A program made the translations under genes and the position numbers. Below the pieces are notes generated by a model that was not told where the DNA came from, did no database searches, and saw nothing but the letters and a program-made list of their open reading frames with translations. Positions 16,457 to 25,999 of a stretch of 34,745 bases of DNA are shown in pieces (the first letter of the stretch is position 1; every line of letters starts with the position of its first letter). Where the stretch lies: NCBI GenBank assembly GCA_001189335.2, contig LFJH01000009.1, positions 1-34,745 on the forward strand, written 5' to 3'. Origin of the DNA: Candidatus Paraburkholderia schumanniana (GTDB lineage: Bacteria; Pseudomonadota; Gammaproteobacteria; Burkholderiales; Burkholderiaceae).

Positions 16457-17542
16457 ATGCAAACCCGCAAGATCCCCGTCACGGTCGTGACCGGCTTTCT
16501 CGGCAGCGGCAAGACCACGCTGATGCGGCATATCCTGTCCAATGCGCAAGGAAAGCGCATCGCGGTGATCGTCAACGAGTTCGGCGAGCTCGGTATCGAC
16601 GGGGAGATCCTGAAGGGTTGCGGCATCGGCTGCGATGACGAAGCGGAATCGAAGGACCGCAATCTCTATGAGCTCGCGAACGGCTGCCTGTGCTGCACGG
16701 TGCAGGAAGAGTTCTATCCGGTGATGGAGCAGCTTCTCGAGCGGCGCGAAATTATCGATCACGTGCTGATCGAAACGTCCGGGCTCGCATTGCCGAAGCC
16801 GCTCGTGCAGGCATTCAACTGGCCGTCGATCAGGAATGCGTTCACCGTCGATGCAGTCGTGACCGTGGTCGATGGTCCCGCCGCCGCGAGCGGGCAGTTC
16901 GCGGCCAATCCCGTCGCCGTGGATGCGCAGCGCAAGGCCGATCCGAATCTCGATCACGAATCGCCGCTGCACGAATTGTTCGAGGACCAGCTTTCGTGCG
17001 CGGATCTCGTCATCGTCAACAAGACCGATCTCATGGACGACGCAGCGCTGCACAAGGTCGAAGCGCTCGTGCGCCCCGAGATTCCGCCCGAAGTGAAGAT
17101 CGTGCCCGCGCAGATGGGCACGCTCGACGTACATACGCTGCTCGGGCTCGAATCGGCATCGGAAGAGACCATTCACTTGCGGCACAACCATCACGGCTCG
17201 CCCGACGACGAAGGCCATGCCGATCATCATCACGACGAGTTCGATTCGGTCGTCGTGCATGGCAAGGTCGAATCGCGCGAGCAGGCCATCGCGGCCCTGC
17301 ATGCGCTCGTCGAGGATCACACCATCTATCGCGTGAAGGGCTTCGCGGCATTGCCGGGCGCCGCGATGCGGCTCGTCGTGCAGGGCGTGGGGCGGCGCTT
17401 CGACAGCTACTTCGACCGCCGCTGGGAAGCGCATGAAGCGAAGACGCAGAGCCGCTTCGTGCTGATCGGCGAGGATCTGGACCGCGATACGCTGCAACGC
17501 GCATTCGACGGCGCACTCGCCGGCACACCCGTTCAGGCGTAA
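16457..17542 (+). CDS. cobW: CobW, metal-handling GTPase of cobalamin biosynthesis
   Basis: CobW proteins are G3E-family GTPases (COG0523) proposed to deliver cobalt to CobN. Motifs in order are Walker A TGFLGSGKTT, NEFGELGIDGE, the metal site GCLCC (CxCC), IETSGLALPKPL, the guanine-specificity motif NKTD and a His-rich stretch (HLRHNHHG and HADHHHDEF) near residues 236-257. A CobW_C domain ends the 361-residue protein. It is the first gene after the riboswitch and is separated from cobN by 5 nt. The gene is intact. Confidence 0.95.
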   Translation: MQTRKIPVTVVTGFLGSGKTTLMRHILSNAQGKRIAVIVNEFGELGIDGEILKGCGIGCDDEAESKDRNLYELANGCLCCTVQEEFYPVMEQLLERREIIDHVLIETSGLALPKPLVQAFNWPSIRNAFTVDAVVTVVDGPAAASGQFAANPVAVDAQRKADPNLDHESPLHELFEDQLSCADLVIVNKTDLMDDAALHKVEALVRPEIPPEVKIVPAQMGTLDVHTLLGLESASEETIHLRHNHHGSPDDEGHADHHHDEFDSVVVHGKVESREQAIAALHALVEDHTIYRVKGFAALPGAAMRLVVQGVGRRFDSYFDRRWEAHEAKTQSRFVLIGEDLDRDTLQRAFDGALAGTPVQA

Positions 17543-17547
17543 AGGCC

Positions 17548-20500
17548 ATGCATCTGCTCCGCACGACGCCGGGGGGCTTCGTCGATGACGCGCAGGGCGT
17601 CATGCGCATCGACCAGACGAGCGCGCCGATCGTCGTGCTCAGTTCCGCCGATACGACGCTCGCGCTGCTAGCGAGCGTGTTTCCGCGTCTGGAGCCGGGC
17701 TTCCCCGAGGTGCGGCTCGCGAATCAGGCGTTCCTGCGCCAACCCGCGTCTGTCGACTTCTATATCGAGGATGTGCTGCGTCACGCGAAGGTCGTGATCG
17801 TCGATCATCTGGGCGGCGAATCGTATTGGCCTTACGGCATTGAGCGCCTCGTCGCGCTGGCGAAGCAGGAGAAGCAGATGCTCGCGATGTTCGCGGGCGA
17901 TCTCACCGAAGACCCGAACCTGACGGCCAAGAGTACGGCGGATGCGGAGTTCTGCCGCGAGCTGTCGCGCTATCTGCGCGAAGGCGGCGCGCGCAATGCC
18001 GAAGAGTTTCTGCGTGCTATCGCGCATCGCGCGTTCGGCTTCGGACGCGAGCCGCAGCCGCCCAGTCCGCTGCCTGCGGTGGCGATCTATCATCCCGGGC
18101 GCGAGATCGCGGCCATCGAGGACTGGCAGGCGCGCTGGACCGAAGGCGCGCCGGTCGTCGCGATCCTGTTCTATCGCGCGCATCTGCAATCGGGCAACAC
18201 CGCCGTGTTCGACGCGCTCATCGATGCGCTCGAAAAGCAAGGCCTGAATCCGCTGCCGATCGCCATTTCGTCGCTCAAGGAAAGCCTGAGCCGCGAAGTG
18301 GTCGAGCGATTGTGCGCACGGCATCGCGCGTCGCTCGTCTTGAACACGACGGCATTCGCGGCGGGCGTGATCGGCGAGAGCGAAGCGTTCGAAGTGGCCG
18401 GCGACGCGCCCGTGCTGCAGGTCATTCTGAGCAGCGGCAATCGCGAGGACTGGCAGAAGGACAATCACGGCCTGAATTCGCGCGATGTCGCGATGCACGT
18501 CGCGCTCCCCGAAGTCGACGGGCGCATCATCACACGCGCGGTGAGCTTCAAGGGGCTCGCATATCACTGCGAGCATACGCAGGTGGATGTCGTGCGCTAT
18601 CAGGCCGACAAAGAACGCGTGCGCTTCGTCGCGGAACTGAGCCGCCGCTGGTGCAGCCTGCGTCGGACGCCCAACGCGCAGAAGCGCATCGCGCTCGTGC
18701 TCGCGAACTATCCGGCGAGCGAGGGGCGCATCGGCAATGGCGTGGGACTCGATACGCCCGCGTCCGTCATCAGCATTCTTTCGATGCTCGCGCGCGAGGG
18801 TTATCGCGTCGGCGAGATTCCTGCGCACAGCGATGCGCTCATCGCCGCGCTGACCGAAGGCGTGACGAACGATCCCGTCGTGCGCGACTTGCGTCCGGCG
18901 CTGCAAAGCCTGTCTCTCGAGGAATATCTCGATGCGTATCGCACCCTGCCCACCGATGCGCGCGCCGCGCTGGAAAAGACCTGGGGCGCGCCGGAAAACG
19001 ACCCAACGATCCGGCGCGGCCGCTTCATGATCGCCGGCTTTCGCTGCGGCGAAGTTTTCATCGGCATTCAGCCGTCGCGTTCGCGCGAGCGCAACGATTA
19101 CGCGAGCTATCACGATGCCGAGCTCGTGCCGCCGCATTCGTATCTCGCGTTCTATTTCTGGCTGCGCCTGCGCTTTCAGGCGGACGCGCTCGTGCATGTC
19201 GGCAAGCACGGCAATCTCGAATGGCTGCCGGGCAAGAGCGTCGCGCTGTCGTCGTCGTGCTGGCCCGATGCGATTCTCGGGCCGATGCCGCATCTCTATC
19301 CGTTCATCGTGAACGATCCGGGCGAGGGCAGTCAGGCGAAGCGTCGCGCGCAGGCTGTCATCGTCGATCATCTGATGCCGCCGCTCACGCGCGCGGAGAA
19401 CTATGGGCCATTGCAGGACCTCGAGCGTCAGGTGGACGAATACTACGAAGCGCTGATGGTCGATGCGCGCCGCGCGAAGCTGTTGCGCAAGTCGATCCTC
19501 GCGAACATCGTCGAAAACCGGCTGTATGAAGAGCTGGGCCTCGATGCGCCGCGCGATGTCACGGGCGAAGATGCATTGCTCACGCGCGCCGATGCCTACC
19601 TCTGCGAGCTGAAGGAAGCGCAGATCCGCGACGGGCTGCATATATTCGGCGTCTCGCCGCAAGGCGCGCAGCGCCGCGACACGCTGCTCGCGCTCGGCCG
19701 CTTTCCGGTCGGCGACGGGCAGGGCGCGAACGCGAGCCTCATCACGGCGATCGCGCGCGATCTGCAACTGGGCGACGCCTTCGATCCGCTCGACGCCGAC
19801 TGGACCGCACCGTGGACCGGCCCGCGTCCGCAAGCGCTTCAGGCATTGAGCGATGCGCCGTGGCGTCATCATGGCGATACGCGTGAGCGTCTCGAATGGT
19901 TAGCGATGCAACTATTGTCGGGCGATGATGCGTCAGCGCCGGGGCCGCATGCCTCGCTCGTGCTGGAACGGCTGCGCGACGACGTGCTTCCGAGGCTCGA
20001 CGCATGCGGCCCGCAGGAACTCACGCAGCTGAAGCGCGGCCTGGAAGGCCGCTTCGTGCCGCCGGGACCGAGCGGCTCGCCATCGCGCGGCAGGCCCGAC
20101 GTGCTGCCCACGGGCCGCAACTTCTATTCGGTCGATACGCGCGCGCTGCCCACGCAGGCAGCATGGTCGCTCGGGCTCAAATCGGCGAACGCACTGGTCG
20201 AGCGTCATGTGCAGGATCACGGCGACTATCCGCGCGCCATCGGGCTTTCAGTGTGGGGCACGGCGACGATGCGCACCGGCGGCGACGATATCGCGCAGGC
20301 ATTCGCGCTGATCGGTGTTCGGCCGAAGTGGGCGGCGGGCAGTCATCGCGTAAGCGACTTCGAGATCCTGCCGATTTCGATTTTCAACCGGCCGCGCATC
20401 GACGTGACGCTGCGCGTATCGGGCTTCTTCCGCGATGCGTTCGCGAGTCTCATGCATCTGTTCGATGCCGCGGTCCAGGCCGTCGCCGAACTCGATGACG

Positions 20501-21324
20501 AACCCGCCGATGTCAACCCGATCCGCGCGCGCATCCTGCGCGAGCGCGACGAACTGATCGCGCGCGGCGTGGAAGCGAAGGAAGCGCGGCGGCGCGCGGG
20601 CTGGCGCGTGTTCAGCACCAAGCCGGGCGCGTATGGCGCGGGCCTGCAGGAACTGATCGACGCGAAGCAATGGCAGACCGACGCCGATCTGTCCGCCGCC
20701 TATCAAAGCACGGGCGGTTACGCGTATTCGCAGTCGGGCGAGGGCGTGGAGGCGCGCGCGAGCTTCGGCGCGCGGCTCTCGAACCTCGACGTCGTGCTGC
20801 ACAACCAGGACAACCGCGAGCACGACCTGCTCGATTCGAACGACTATCACCAGTTTCAGGGCGGCATGATCGCGGCCGTGCGCTACCTGTCCGGCGTGCA
20901 GCCGCAGGCGTACAACGCCGATCACAGCAATTCCGCCGCGCCACGCGTGCGCACGCTGAATGAAGAGATCGCGCGCGTGGTGCGCTCGCGCGTCGTCAAT
21001 CCGAAGTGGATCGACGGCGTGAAGCGGCACGGCTACAAGGGCGCATCGGAACTGGCCGCGACGGTGGATTATCTCTTCGGCTATGACGCGACCGCGCGCG
21101 TCGTATCCGATCATCAATACGCGCTCGTCACCGATGCCTACGTGAACGATGCTGACACGCGCACGTTTATTACGTGGCACAACCCGCACGCGCTGCAATC
21201 GATCTGCGAGCGCCTGCTCGAAGCGATGGAGCGCGGCTTGTGGCAGGAACCCGCTGGCTATCGCGAGCAGGTCGAACGGCATCTGCTGGATGTCGAACAG
21301 CGCATCGAAGGCCGACAGAATTGA
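17548..21324 (+). CDS. cobN: Cobaltochelatase large subunit CobN
   Basis: CobN is the large, tetrapyrrole-binding subunit of ATP-dependent cobaltochelatase, inserting Co2+ into hydrogenobyrinate a,c-diamide. The single 1,258-residue frame has the expected length. Landmarks are YWPYGIERL near the N-terminus, VHVGKHGNLEWLPGK, PHLYPFIVNDPGEGSQAKRR and LPTGRNFYSVDTRALPT. Later come WGTATMRTGGDDIAQA and the C-terminal DNREHDLLDSNDYHQFQGG. It is closely related to ChlH of magnesium chelatase; the cob context settles the metal. Its TGA overlaps the TTG start of chlI (TTGA), implying coupled translation. No lesion is seen across nearly 3.8 kb. Confidence 0.96.
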   Translation: MHLLRTTPGGFVDDAQGVMRIDQTSAPIVVLSSADTTLALLASVFPRLEPGFPEVRLANQAFLRQPASVDFYIEDVLRHAKVVIVDHLGGESYWPYGIERLVALAKQEKQMLAMFAGDLTEDPNLTAKSTADAEFCRELSRYLREGGARNAEEFLRAIAHRAFGFGREPQPPSPLPAVAIYHPGREIAAIEDWQARWTEGAPVVAILFYRAHLQSGNTAVFDALIDALEKQGLNPLPIAISSLKESLSREVVERLCARHRASLVLNTTAFAAGVIGESEAFEVAGDAPVLQVILSSGNREDWQKDNHGLNSRDVAMHVALPEVDGRIITRAVSFKGLAYHCEHTQVDVVRYQADKERVRFVAELSRRWCSLRRTPNAQKRIALVLANYPASEGRIGNGVGLDTPASVISILSMLAREGYRVGEIPAHSDALIAALTEGVTNDPVVRDLRPALQSLSLEEYLDAYRTLPTDARAALEKTWGAPENDPTIRRGRFMIAGFRCGEVFIGIQPSRSRERNDYASYHDAELVPPHSYLAFYFWLRLRFQADALVHVGKHGNLEWLPGKSVALSSSCWPDAILGPMPHLYPFIVNDPGEGSQAKRRAQAVIVDHLMPPLTRAENYGPLQDLERQVDEYYEALMVDARRAKLLRKSILANIVENRLYEELGLDAPRDVTGEDALLTRADAYLCELKEAQIRDGLHIFGVSPQGAQRRDTLLALGRFPVGDGQGANASLITAIARDLQLGDAFDPLDADWTAPWTGPRPQALQALSDAPWRHHGDTRERLEWLAMQLLSGDDASAPGPHASLVLERLRDDVLPRLDACGPQELTQLKRGLEGRFVPPGPSGSPSRGRPDVLPTGRNFYSVDTRALPTQAAWSLGLKSANALVERHVQDHGDYPRAIGLSVWGTATMRTGGDDIAQAFALIGVRPKWAAGSHRVSDFEILPISIFNRPRIDVTLRVSGFFRDAFASLMHLFDAAVQAVAELDDEPADVNPIRARILRERDELIARGVEAKEARRRAGWRVFSTKPGAYGAGLQELIDAKQWQTDADLSAAYQSTGGYAYSQSGEGVEARASFGARLSNLDVVLHNQDNREHDLLDSNDYHQFQGGMIAAVRYLSGVQPQAYNADHSNSAAPRVRTLNEEIARVVRSRVVNPKWIDGVKRHGYKGASELAATVDYLFGYDATARVVSDHQYALVTDAYVNDADTRTFITWHNPHALQSICERLLEAMERGLWQEPAGYREQVERHLLDVEQRIEGRQN

Positions 21325-22328
21325 ACGAATCCACTTCATCCCCGGTGTTTCCTTTTTCCGCGCTCGTAGGTCAGGAACTCTTGCAGCAGGCACTTTTGCT
21401 TGCGGCGGTCGATCCCTCCATTGGCGGCGTGCTGGTCAGCGGTCCGCGCGGCACGGCCAAGTCGACGGCGGCTCGCGCGCTTGCCGAACTGCTGCCCGAA
21501 GGAAAGCTCGTGACGCTGCCGCTCGGCGCGAGCGAGGAGCAGCTCATCGGCACGCTCGACATTGAGAGCGCGTTGCGCGATGGCGGCGTGAAGTTCTCGC
21601 CGGGTCTGCTCGCGAAGGCGCATCTGGGCGTGCTGTATGTCGATGAAGTGAATCTGTTGCCGAATCCGCTCGTCGATCAGTTGCTCGATGTGGCGGCGAG
21701 CGGCGTGAACATCGTCGAGCGCGATGGCATCTCGCACCGGCATGAAGCCCGCTTCGTGCTGATCGGCACGATGAATCCGGAAGAGGGCGAACTGCGCCCG
21801 CAACTGCTCGACCGTTTCGGGCTCGCCGTCGAGATGAGCAATTGCTTCGAGGCGCACGTGCGGCAGCGCATCGTGAAGGCGCGCCTCGCATTCGACGCCG
21901 ACTCCGAAGCGTTTCACGCGCGGCATGAAGCGGAGCAGGCGTTGCTGTACGAGCGCATCCACGCGGCGCGCGCGTCGCTTGCCTGTTTCCATTTCGACGA
22001 TGCCGTTCATGCGCGCGTGAGCGAGCTTTGCATCGCGGCGCAAGTCGATGGCTTGCGCGCGGACCTCGTGATGCTGCGCGCCGCGCGTGCGCTGGCCACG
22101 TTCGAGGGCGCATCGACGGTGACGGTGACGCATGTAGAACGCGTCGCCGATGCGGTCTTGCAGCATCGTCGGCGGGAAGGACAGGTGCCTTCGCAGGAAC
22201 CGGCTACGCGCGATTCGACGCGGCGCGAAGCGACAGGAAGCGAATCGGATTGGGGCTATCTGCCGCCCGAGCCAACTGGCATGGCGAAGGTCAAGCATGT
22301 GAGGCCGCTCGCCGCAAAAAAAGCCTGA
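21321..22328 (+). CDS. chlI: ChlI-type AAA+ small subunit of cobalt chelatase; zero-frame product of a frameshift gene
   Basis: The 335-residue product is a MoxR/ChlI AAA+ ATPase. It has Walker A SGPRGTAKST, Walker B LGVLYVDEVNLL, GTMNPEEGELRPQLLDRFG and an Arg-rich C-terminal helical domain. The length matches free-standing ChlI/BchI (about 335-345). TTG 21321 overlaps the cobN stop; no nearer ATG fits. The frame ends AAKKA then TGA directly after A AAA AAA at 22316-22322. A -1 shift there adds the VWA half to give a 561-residue ChlD-like protein ending at 23005. In chelatases the small ring (I) and medium ring (D) drive metal insertion by the large subunit. ChlI/ChlD paired with CobN, instead of CobS/CobT, is known in many B12 producers. 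Confidence 0.9.
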   Translation: MNESTSSPVFPFSALVGQELLQQALLLAAVDPSIGGVLVSGPRGTAKSTAARALAELLPEGKLVTLPLGASEEQLIGTLDIESALRDGGVKFSPGLLAKAHLGVLYVDEVNLLPNPLVDQLLDVAASGVNIVERDGISHRHEARFVLIGTMNPEEGELRPQLLDRFGLAVEMSNCFEAHVRQRIVKARLAFDADSEAFHARHEAEQALLYERIHAARASLACFHFDDAVHARVSELCIAAQVDGLRADLVMLRAARALATFEGASTVTVTHVERVADAVLQHRRREGQVPSQEPATRDSTRREATGSESDWGYLPPEPTGMAKVKHVRPLAAKKA

Positions 22329-22375
22329 GCCATCGAAGGCGCGACGCGGATGCCGGAGAGCATCGTCTTCGATGG
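22301..22375 (+). promoter_or_regulatory. Predicted -1 programmed ribosomal frameshift signal in chlI/chlD
   Basis: Three dnaX-like elements occur together. GAGG (22301-22304) can pair with 16S rRNA and lies 11 nt before the slip site. The heptamer A AAA AAA occupies 22316-22322 in X XXY YYZ phase with the chlI frame; TGA follows at 22326. A stem CCATCGAAG (22330-22338) with CTTCGATGG (22367-22375), 9 perfect base pairs, starts 7 nt after the heptamer and contains an inner hairpin GATGC/GCATC (22349-22353 and 22360-22364). Confidence 0.82.
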
Positions 22376-23005
22376 AACCAGTCGCGTTCCAGGGGCCGCT
22401 TCGCTTCGCGCGAAGGCGAAGAAAGCCCATTCATCGACTGGATCGCGACCTTGCGCGCGAAGCGTGCCGCGCGGCTCGATGCACGGCATCTGCGCCGCTA
22501 TCGGCGCACGCAGGGCGAAGGCGCGGTGCTGCATTGCTTCCTGCTCGATTGCTCGGGCTCGATGCTCGCGGGCGAGCGGCTCGCGCGCGCGAAGGGCATG
22601 CTCGTCGCGTTGTTCGATCGTGCCTATCGCGAGCGCGCGGAAATCGCACTGGTATGCTTTGGCGGCGGACGCGCCGAAGTACGGCGTCAGCCGGGCGCCG
22701 CGCACTGGTGGAACGAGCGCTGGGTCGCGCCGATCGGCGGCGGCGGTGGCACGCCGCTCGCGCTCGGTTTGTCAGGGGCGGCGACCGTGCTCGCGCGCGC
22801 GGCGCGGCGCAGGCCATCGCAACGGCGCTGGCTGTGGGTGCTCACCGACGGGCGCACGAATGAGCGGCCGGACGCGCCGCTATCGGCCGATCAGATCGTG
22901 CTGGTGGACTTCGAAGAAGGCGCGATTCGCGCCGGACGCTGCAAGGCGCTCGCGCACGCCTGGAACGCGCAATACGTGAGCGCCGACGCATTGAGCGAAA
23001 GCTGA
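22322..23005 (+). CDS. chlD: ChlD-type VWA half of the cobalt chelatase medium subunit, reached by -1 frameshift
   Basis: This frame holds a von Willebrand A domain with a complete MIDAS: DCSGS in FLLDCSGSMLAGERL, the Thr in GGGGTPLALGL and the Asp in LTDGRTNERPD. Before it come a basic linker and FIDWIATLRAKRAARLDARH, the segment preceding VWA in ChlD proteins. There is no ATG between the slip site and the VWA domain. Independent initiation would need CTG 22325 or a late TTG, neither with a good ribosome site. Translation as a -1 extension of chlI gives 334 + 227 = 561 residues with AAA+, linker and VWA, the normal ChlD layout. It ends 2 nt from the convergent cobJ gene. The alternative is a separate VWA protein from a non-standard start. 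Confidence 0.82.
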   Translation, partial: SLSHRRRDADAGEHRLRWNQSRSRGRFASREGEESPFIDWIATLRAKRAARLDARHLRRYRRTQGEGAVLHCFLLDCSGSMLAGERLARAKGMLVALFDRAYRERAEIALVCFGGGRAEVRRQPGAAHWWNERWVAPIGGGGGTPLALGLSGAATVLARAARRRPSQRRWLWVLTDGRTNERPDAPLSADQIVLVDFEEGAIRAGRCKALAHAWNAQYVSADALSES

Positions 23006-23007
23006 TC

Positions 23008-24660
23008 CTATTCGTACCAGCGCGGCGTATAAACCCAATTACCCACGATGCGCGTCGTCGAAGAGCCGACGATCACCATCGTCCGCATGTCGATGAGTTC
23101 GCTCTTCAACTCGCCAAGCGTGACGATGCGCAGCGCCTCTGCCGGCCGCCCGATGTCTCGTCCGAGTACCACCGGCGTATCCGCATCGCGATAGCCCCGC
23201 ACGATCCCGATGGCGCGATCGAACTGCCACGGCCGCGCCTTCGACAGCGGGTTGTAGAACGCCATCACGAGATCCGCTTCGCCCGCATGCGTGATGCGCT
23301 TCTCGATCACGCTCCACGGCTTCAGATTGTCCGACAGCGACAGCACGCAGAAGTCGTGACCGAGCGGCGCCCCCGCGCGTGCGGCCGTCGCGAGCGATGC
23401 CGACACGCCCGGCACGACCGCGAGCTTCACCGCGCTCCATTCGGGATGCGCCGTGCGGCCTTCGTCGAGTGCTTCGAGCACGGCCGCCGCCATCGCGAAC
23501 ACGCCCGGATCGCCGGATGACACGACGACCACGCGCCGTCCAGCGCTCGCCAGTTCGAACGCATGACGCGCGCGCTGCAGCTCCTCGCGGTTGTCGGTCA
23601 TGTGGACGCGCTGGTCGTCGCGGAACGGGCCTGCCATGCGCAAGTAGGTTTCGTAGCCGAGCACGTCCTGCGCCGCGATGAGCGCGTCTCGCGCGGCAGG
23701 CGTCATCAGTTCCGCGCTGCCGGGGCCGAGGCCGATGACCGTCAGCTCGCCGCGCGCGCGGCCGATCGATTGCGCATCGAGAGGCGCATTGGCGACGTGC
23801 AATGCGACGCCTCGTACATGATCGGCATCGAACGGCGCGGCGTCGCAAAAGCGCAGCGGCACATCCAGCGCGCGTGCCGCGTCCGCGAGCGATTCGGCAC
23901 TCATGTGACGCACGGGCGCGGTCAGCACCGCGAGCGCCGGCGGCGCAAGACCACGCTCGCGCATCGCGACACGCACGCGTTCCGCGATGTCGTCGCCGGA
24001 AGCCACGTCTTCGATCCACGCCAGCACGCAACGCGGATGAATCACGAGACTGTCTTCGTCACCCGCCGCGAACGGCGTGATGCGCACCGCGAGCCGCGCA
24101 TCGTCGGCGCGGGGCAGGGCGGCGTCGTCGAGCCACGGCGCGCGGCCTTCGATGTGCGTCGTCTCGCCGGAGAGGAGGTCGGACACGAAGCGCTTGCCTC
24201 GCCCGATGTCCGCGAGCGCATAGCCTTCGGGCGGCGCGAGCAGGCACTGGCCGAAGCGCAGTTCGCCGCTCGTCGTGATCGCGGGCGCAATGCCGAGCGC
24301 GCCGCCGATCTCGCGCGCCAGCACGTTCGCACCGCTCATGCCGCCGAGCAGCGGCACGACGGCGCTGCCGTCCTGAGCGACGGCGAGCACGGGCGGCTCG
24401 GCGGCCTTGTCGGCGAGACGCGAAGCAAGCGCGCGAATCACGATGCCAGACGAGCAGAGCGCGACGATAGGCGTGTTCATCGAGTAAAGCTCGCGCACGC
24501 GCGCGCCGAACTCGCCGTAAGCCACGTCCGCGCTCACGCGCCTCGCGAGACCAAGCACGCGCGAGCCCGGCAGGCGCGCCTGAATGCGCCGCGCGGTGTC
24601 GAGCGCGCCGTTGCCCAGCACCACGATCGCCACCGGTACCGCCAAACTCACGCGCGCCAT
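23008..24660 (-). CDS. cobJ: CbiG-CobJ fusion: cobalt-precorrin-5A hydrolase-like domain + precorrin-3B C17-methyltransferase
   Basis: The 550-residue protein joins two pathway enzymes. Residues 1 to about 300 are CbiG-like: [39 protein letters not shown], and a C-terminal part with [13 protein letters not shown]. From about residue 305 a tetrapyrrole methylase begins: [28 protein letters not shown]-like [28 protein letters not shown] and [19 protein letters not shown]. This is CobJ/CbiH, which methylates C-17 during ring contraction. ATG 24660 overlaps the cobI end by 13 nt, so it is the last gene of cobG-cobH-cobI-cobJ. A CbiG half is formally an anaerobic-pathway enzyme; in an aerobic setting its role is unclear. 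The gene is intact. Confidence 0.92.
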   Translation of the reverse strand: MARVSLAVPVAIVVLGNGALDTARRIQARLPGSRVLGLARRVSADVAYGEFGARVRELYSMNTPIVALCSSGIVIRALASRLADKAAEPPVLAVAQDGSAVVPLLGGMSGANVLAREIGGALGIAPAITTSGELRFGQCLLAPPEGYALADIGRGKRFVSDLLSGETTHIEGRAPWLDDAALPRADDARLAVRITPFAAGDEDSLVIHPRCVLAWIEDVASGDDIAERVRVAMRERGLAPPALAVLTAPVRHMSAESLADAARALDVPLRFCDAAPFDADHVRGVALHVANAPLDAQSIGRARGELTVIGLGPGSAELMTPAARDALIAAQDVLGYETYLRMAGPFRDDQRVHMTDNREELQRARHAFELASAGRRVVVVSSGDPGVFAMAAAVLEALDEGRTAHPEWSAVKLAVVPGVSASLATAARAGAPLGHDFCVLSLSDNLKPWSVIEKRITHAGEADLVMAFYNPLSKARPWQFDRAIGIVRGYRDADTPVVLGRDIGRPAEALRIVTLGELKSELIDMRTMVIVGSSTTRIVGNWVYTPRWYE

Positions 24661-25376
24661 TTCTTCCCCGGCACGACGAGCAGCGAAAAATAGGGTGAGG
24701 CCATCGGATCGACTTCGTCGAGCGGCACGATGCGCTGATTGGCCATCGTCGCGCGCTCGACATAAAGCGCGCGGTCATCGAGCCCGAGTTCGGCGAGCAC
24801 GCGCCGCACCTTCTCGAAGTTGCGCCCGAGCTTCATGATGACGGCTGCATCGGCGGCTTCGAGGCGACGCTTCAGTTCGTCTTCCGGCAGCACGCCCGAC
24901 AACACGGAAAGGCTCTGATTGCGATACACCAGCGGCACGCCGAGCACCGCGACGCCGCCGAGCATCGAGCACACGCCCGGCACGACATGCGCTTCGAAGC
25001 GCGCGGCGAGGCGGTCGTGGAGATACATGTACGAGCCGTAGAAGAACGGGTCGCCTTCGCAAATCACCGCGACATCACGCCCGGCTTCCAGATGGTCCGA
25101 GATCGCGAGCGCGGCTTCGTCGTAGAACGCGCTGATGATCGTTTCATAGCAGAGCGGCGGCTCGAGCGCCTCCGTCGTCACGGGATAGACGAGCGGCAGG
25201 CGCGTCTGCGCATCGTCGAGATGCGCTTCGATGATGCCGAACGCGTTGCCCTTCTTGCCCTTCGCGACGAAATACGCGACCACCGGCGCGGTCTTCAGCA
25301 GACGCAGCGCCTTCACGGTGATCAGTTCCGGATCGCCCGGGCCGACGCCCAGGCCATAGAGGCGTCCGCTCATCAT
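24648..25376 (-). CDS. cobI: Precorrin-2 C20-methyltransferase
   Basis: CobI methylates C-20 of precorrin-2 using SAM, the first step committed to corrins. The 242-residue product has the N-terminal SAM motif [20 protein letters not shown], the mid motif [39 protein letters not shown] and the C-terminal [16 protein letters not shown] 25376 overlaps the cobH stop as ATGA and the gene overlaps cobJ by 13 nt, so translation is tightly coupled. Length and motifs are normal. Confidence 0.94.
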   Translation of the reverse strand: MMSGRLYGLGVGPGDPELITVKALRLLKTAPVVAYFVAKGKKGNAFGIIEAHLDDAQTRLPLVYPVTTEALEPPLCYETIISAFYDEAALAISDHLEAGRDVAVICEGDPFFYGSYMYLHDRLAARFEAHVVPGVCSMLGGVAVLGVPLVYRNQSLSVLSGVLPEDELKRRLEAADAAVIMKLGRNFEKVRRVLAELGLDDRALYVERATMANQRIVPLDEVDPMASPYFSLLVVPGKKWRA

Positions 25377-25999
25377 TCGGCCTCCGAGGCGAGTGCATTC
25401 ACTGCGGCCGCCGCCATCGCACTGCCGCCGCGCCGGCCGAGCAATGCGACGTAGGGGACGCCGCGGCTGTCGGCGGCGAGCATCGCCTTCGATTCCGCCG
25501 CGCCGATGAACCCCACCGGAAAGCCGAGGATCAGCGCGGGCTTCGGCGCGCCGGCATCGAGCATGTCGAGGAGATGGAACAGCGCGGTCGGCGCATTGCC
25601 GATCGCGACGATGGCGCCTTCGAGGTCCGGCCGCCACAGTTCGAGCGCGGCGGCCGAGCGCGTGTTGCCCATTTCGCGGGCGCGCTCGGGAACCGATGGA
25701 TCGCCCAGAGTGCAGATCACGCGGTTATTGGCCGGAAGGCGAGCGCGCGTGATGCCTTTGGCGACCATGCGCGCATCGCAGAGAATGGAGGCGCCCGCTG
25801 CGAGGGCGCGCCGGCCCGCGTCGCCCGCGCCGTGCGAATAACGCAGGTCGCTCACGATATCGACCATGCCGCACGCATGAATGAGGCGCACGGCGAGCTT
25901 TTCGAGATCGGCGGGAAGGGCGTCGAGATCGACTTCGGCGCGGATCGTCGCGAACGACTGGCGATAGATCTCCGCGCCGTCGCGGATATAGTCAGGCAT
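25373..25999 (-). CDS. cobH: Precorrin-8X methylmutase
   Basis: CobH/CbiC moves the C-11 methyl to C-12, giving hydrogenobyrinate. The 208-residue protein starts [20 protein letters not shown]. It has [11 protein letters not shown] with the catalytic His at residue 41, then [32 protein letters not shown] and [16 protein letters not shown], all typical. It overlaps the cobG end by 8 nt and the cobI start by 4 nt (ATGA). The gene is intact and of normal length. Confidence 0.95.
   Translation of the reverse strand: MPDYIRDGAEIYRQSFATIRAEVDLDALPADLEKLAVRLIHACGMVDIVSDLRYSHGAGDAGRRALAAGASILCDARMVAKGITRARLPANNRVICTLGDPSVPERAREMGNTRSAAALELWRPDLEGAIVAIGNAPTALFHLLDMLDAGAPKPALILGFPVGFIGAAESKAMLAADSRGVPYVALLGRRGGSAMAAAAVNALASEAE

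Noticed and set aside
22316-22328. chlI/chlD split explained as another decay frameshift
   Set aside because: The zero-frame protein has the natural ChlI length, the A7 run is in slip phase, two stimulatory elements are present and all surrounding cob genes are intact. Decay remains the alternative to test.
22330-22375. Stem-loop after chlI read as a transcription terminator
   Set aside because: There is no T-tract after the stem, and the VWA half continues immediately in the -1 frame with intact MIDAS motifs. Its spacing from the A7 run fits a frameshift stimulator better.
22350-22979. ATG-started 209-codon frame after the chlI stop
   Set aside because: Its translation is Arg/Ser/Ala-rich shadow sequence; the real VWA motifs lie in the other frame.
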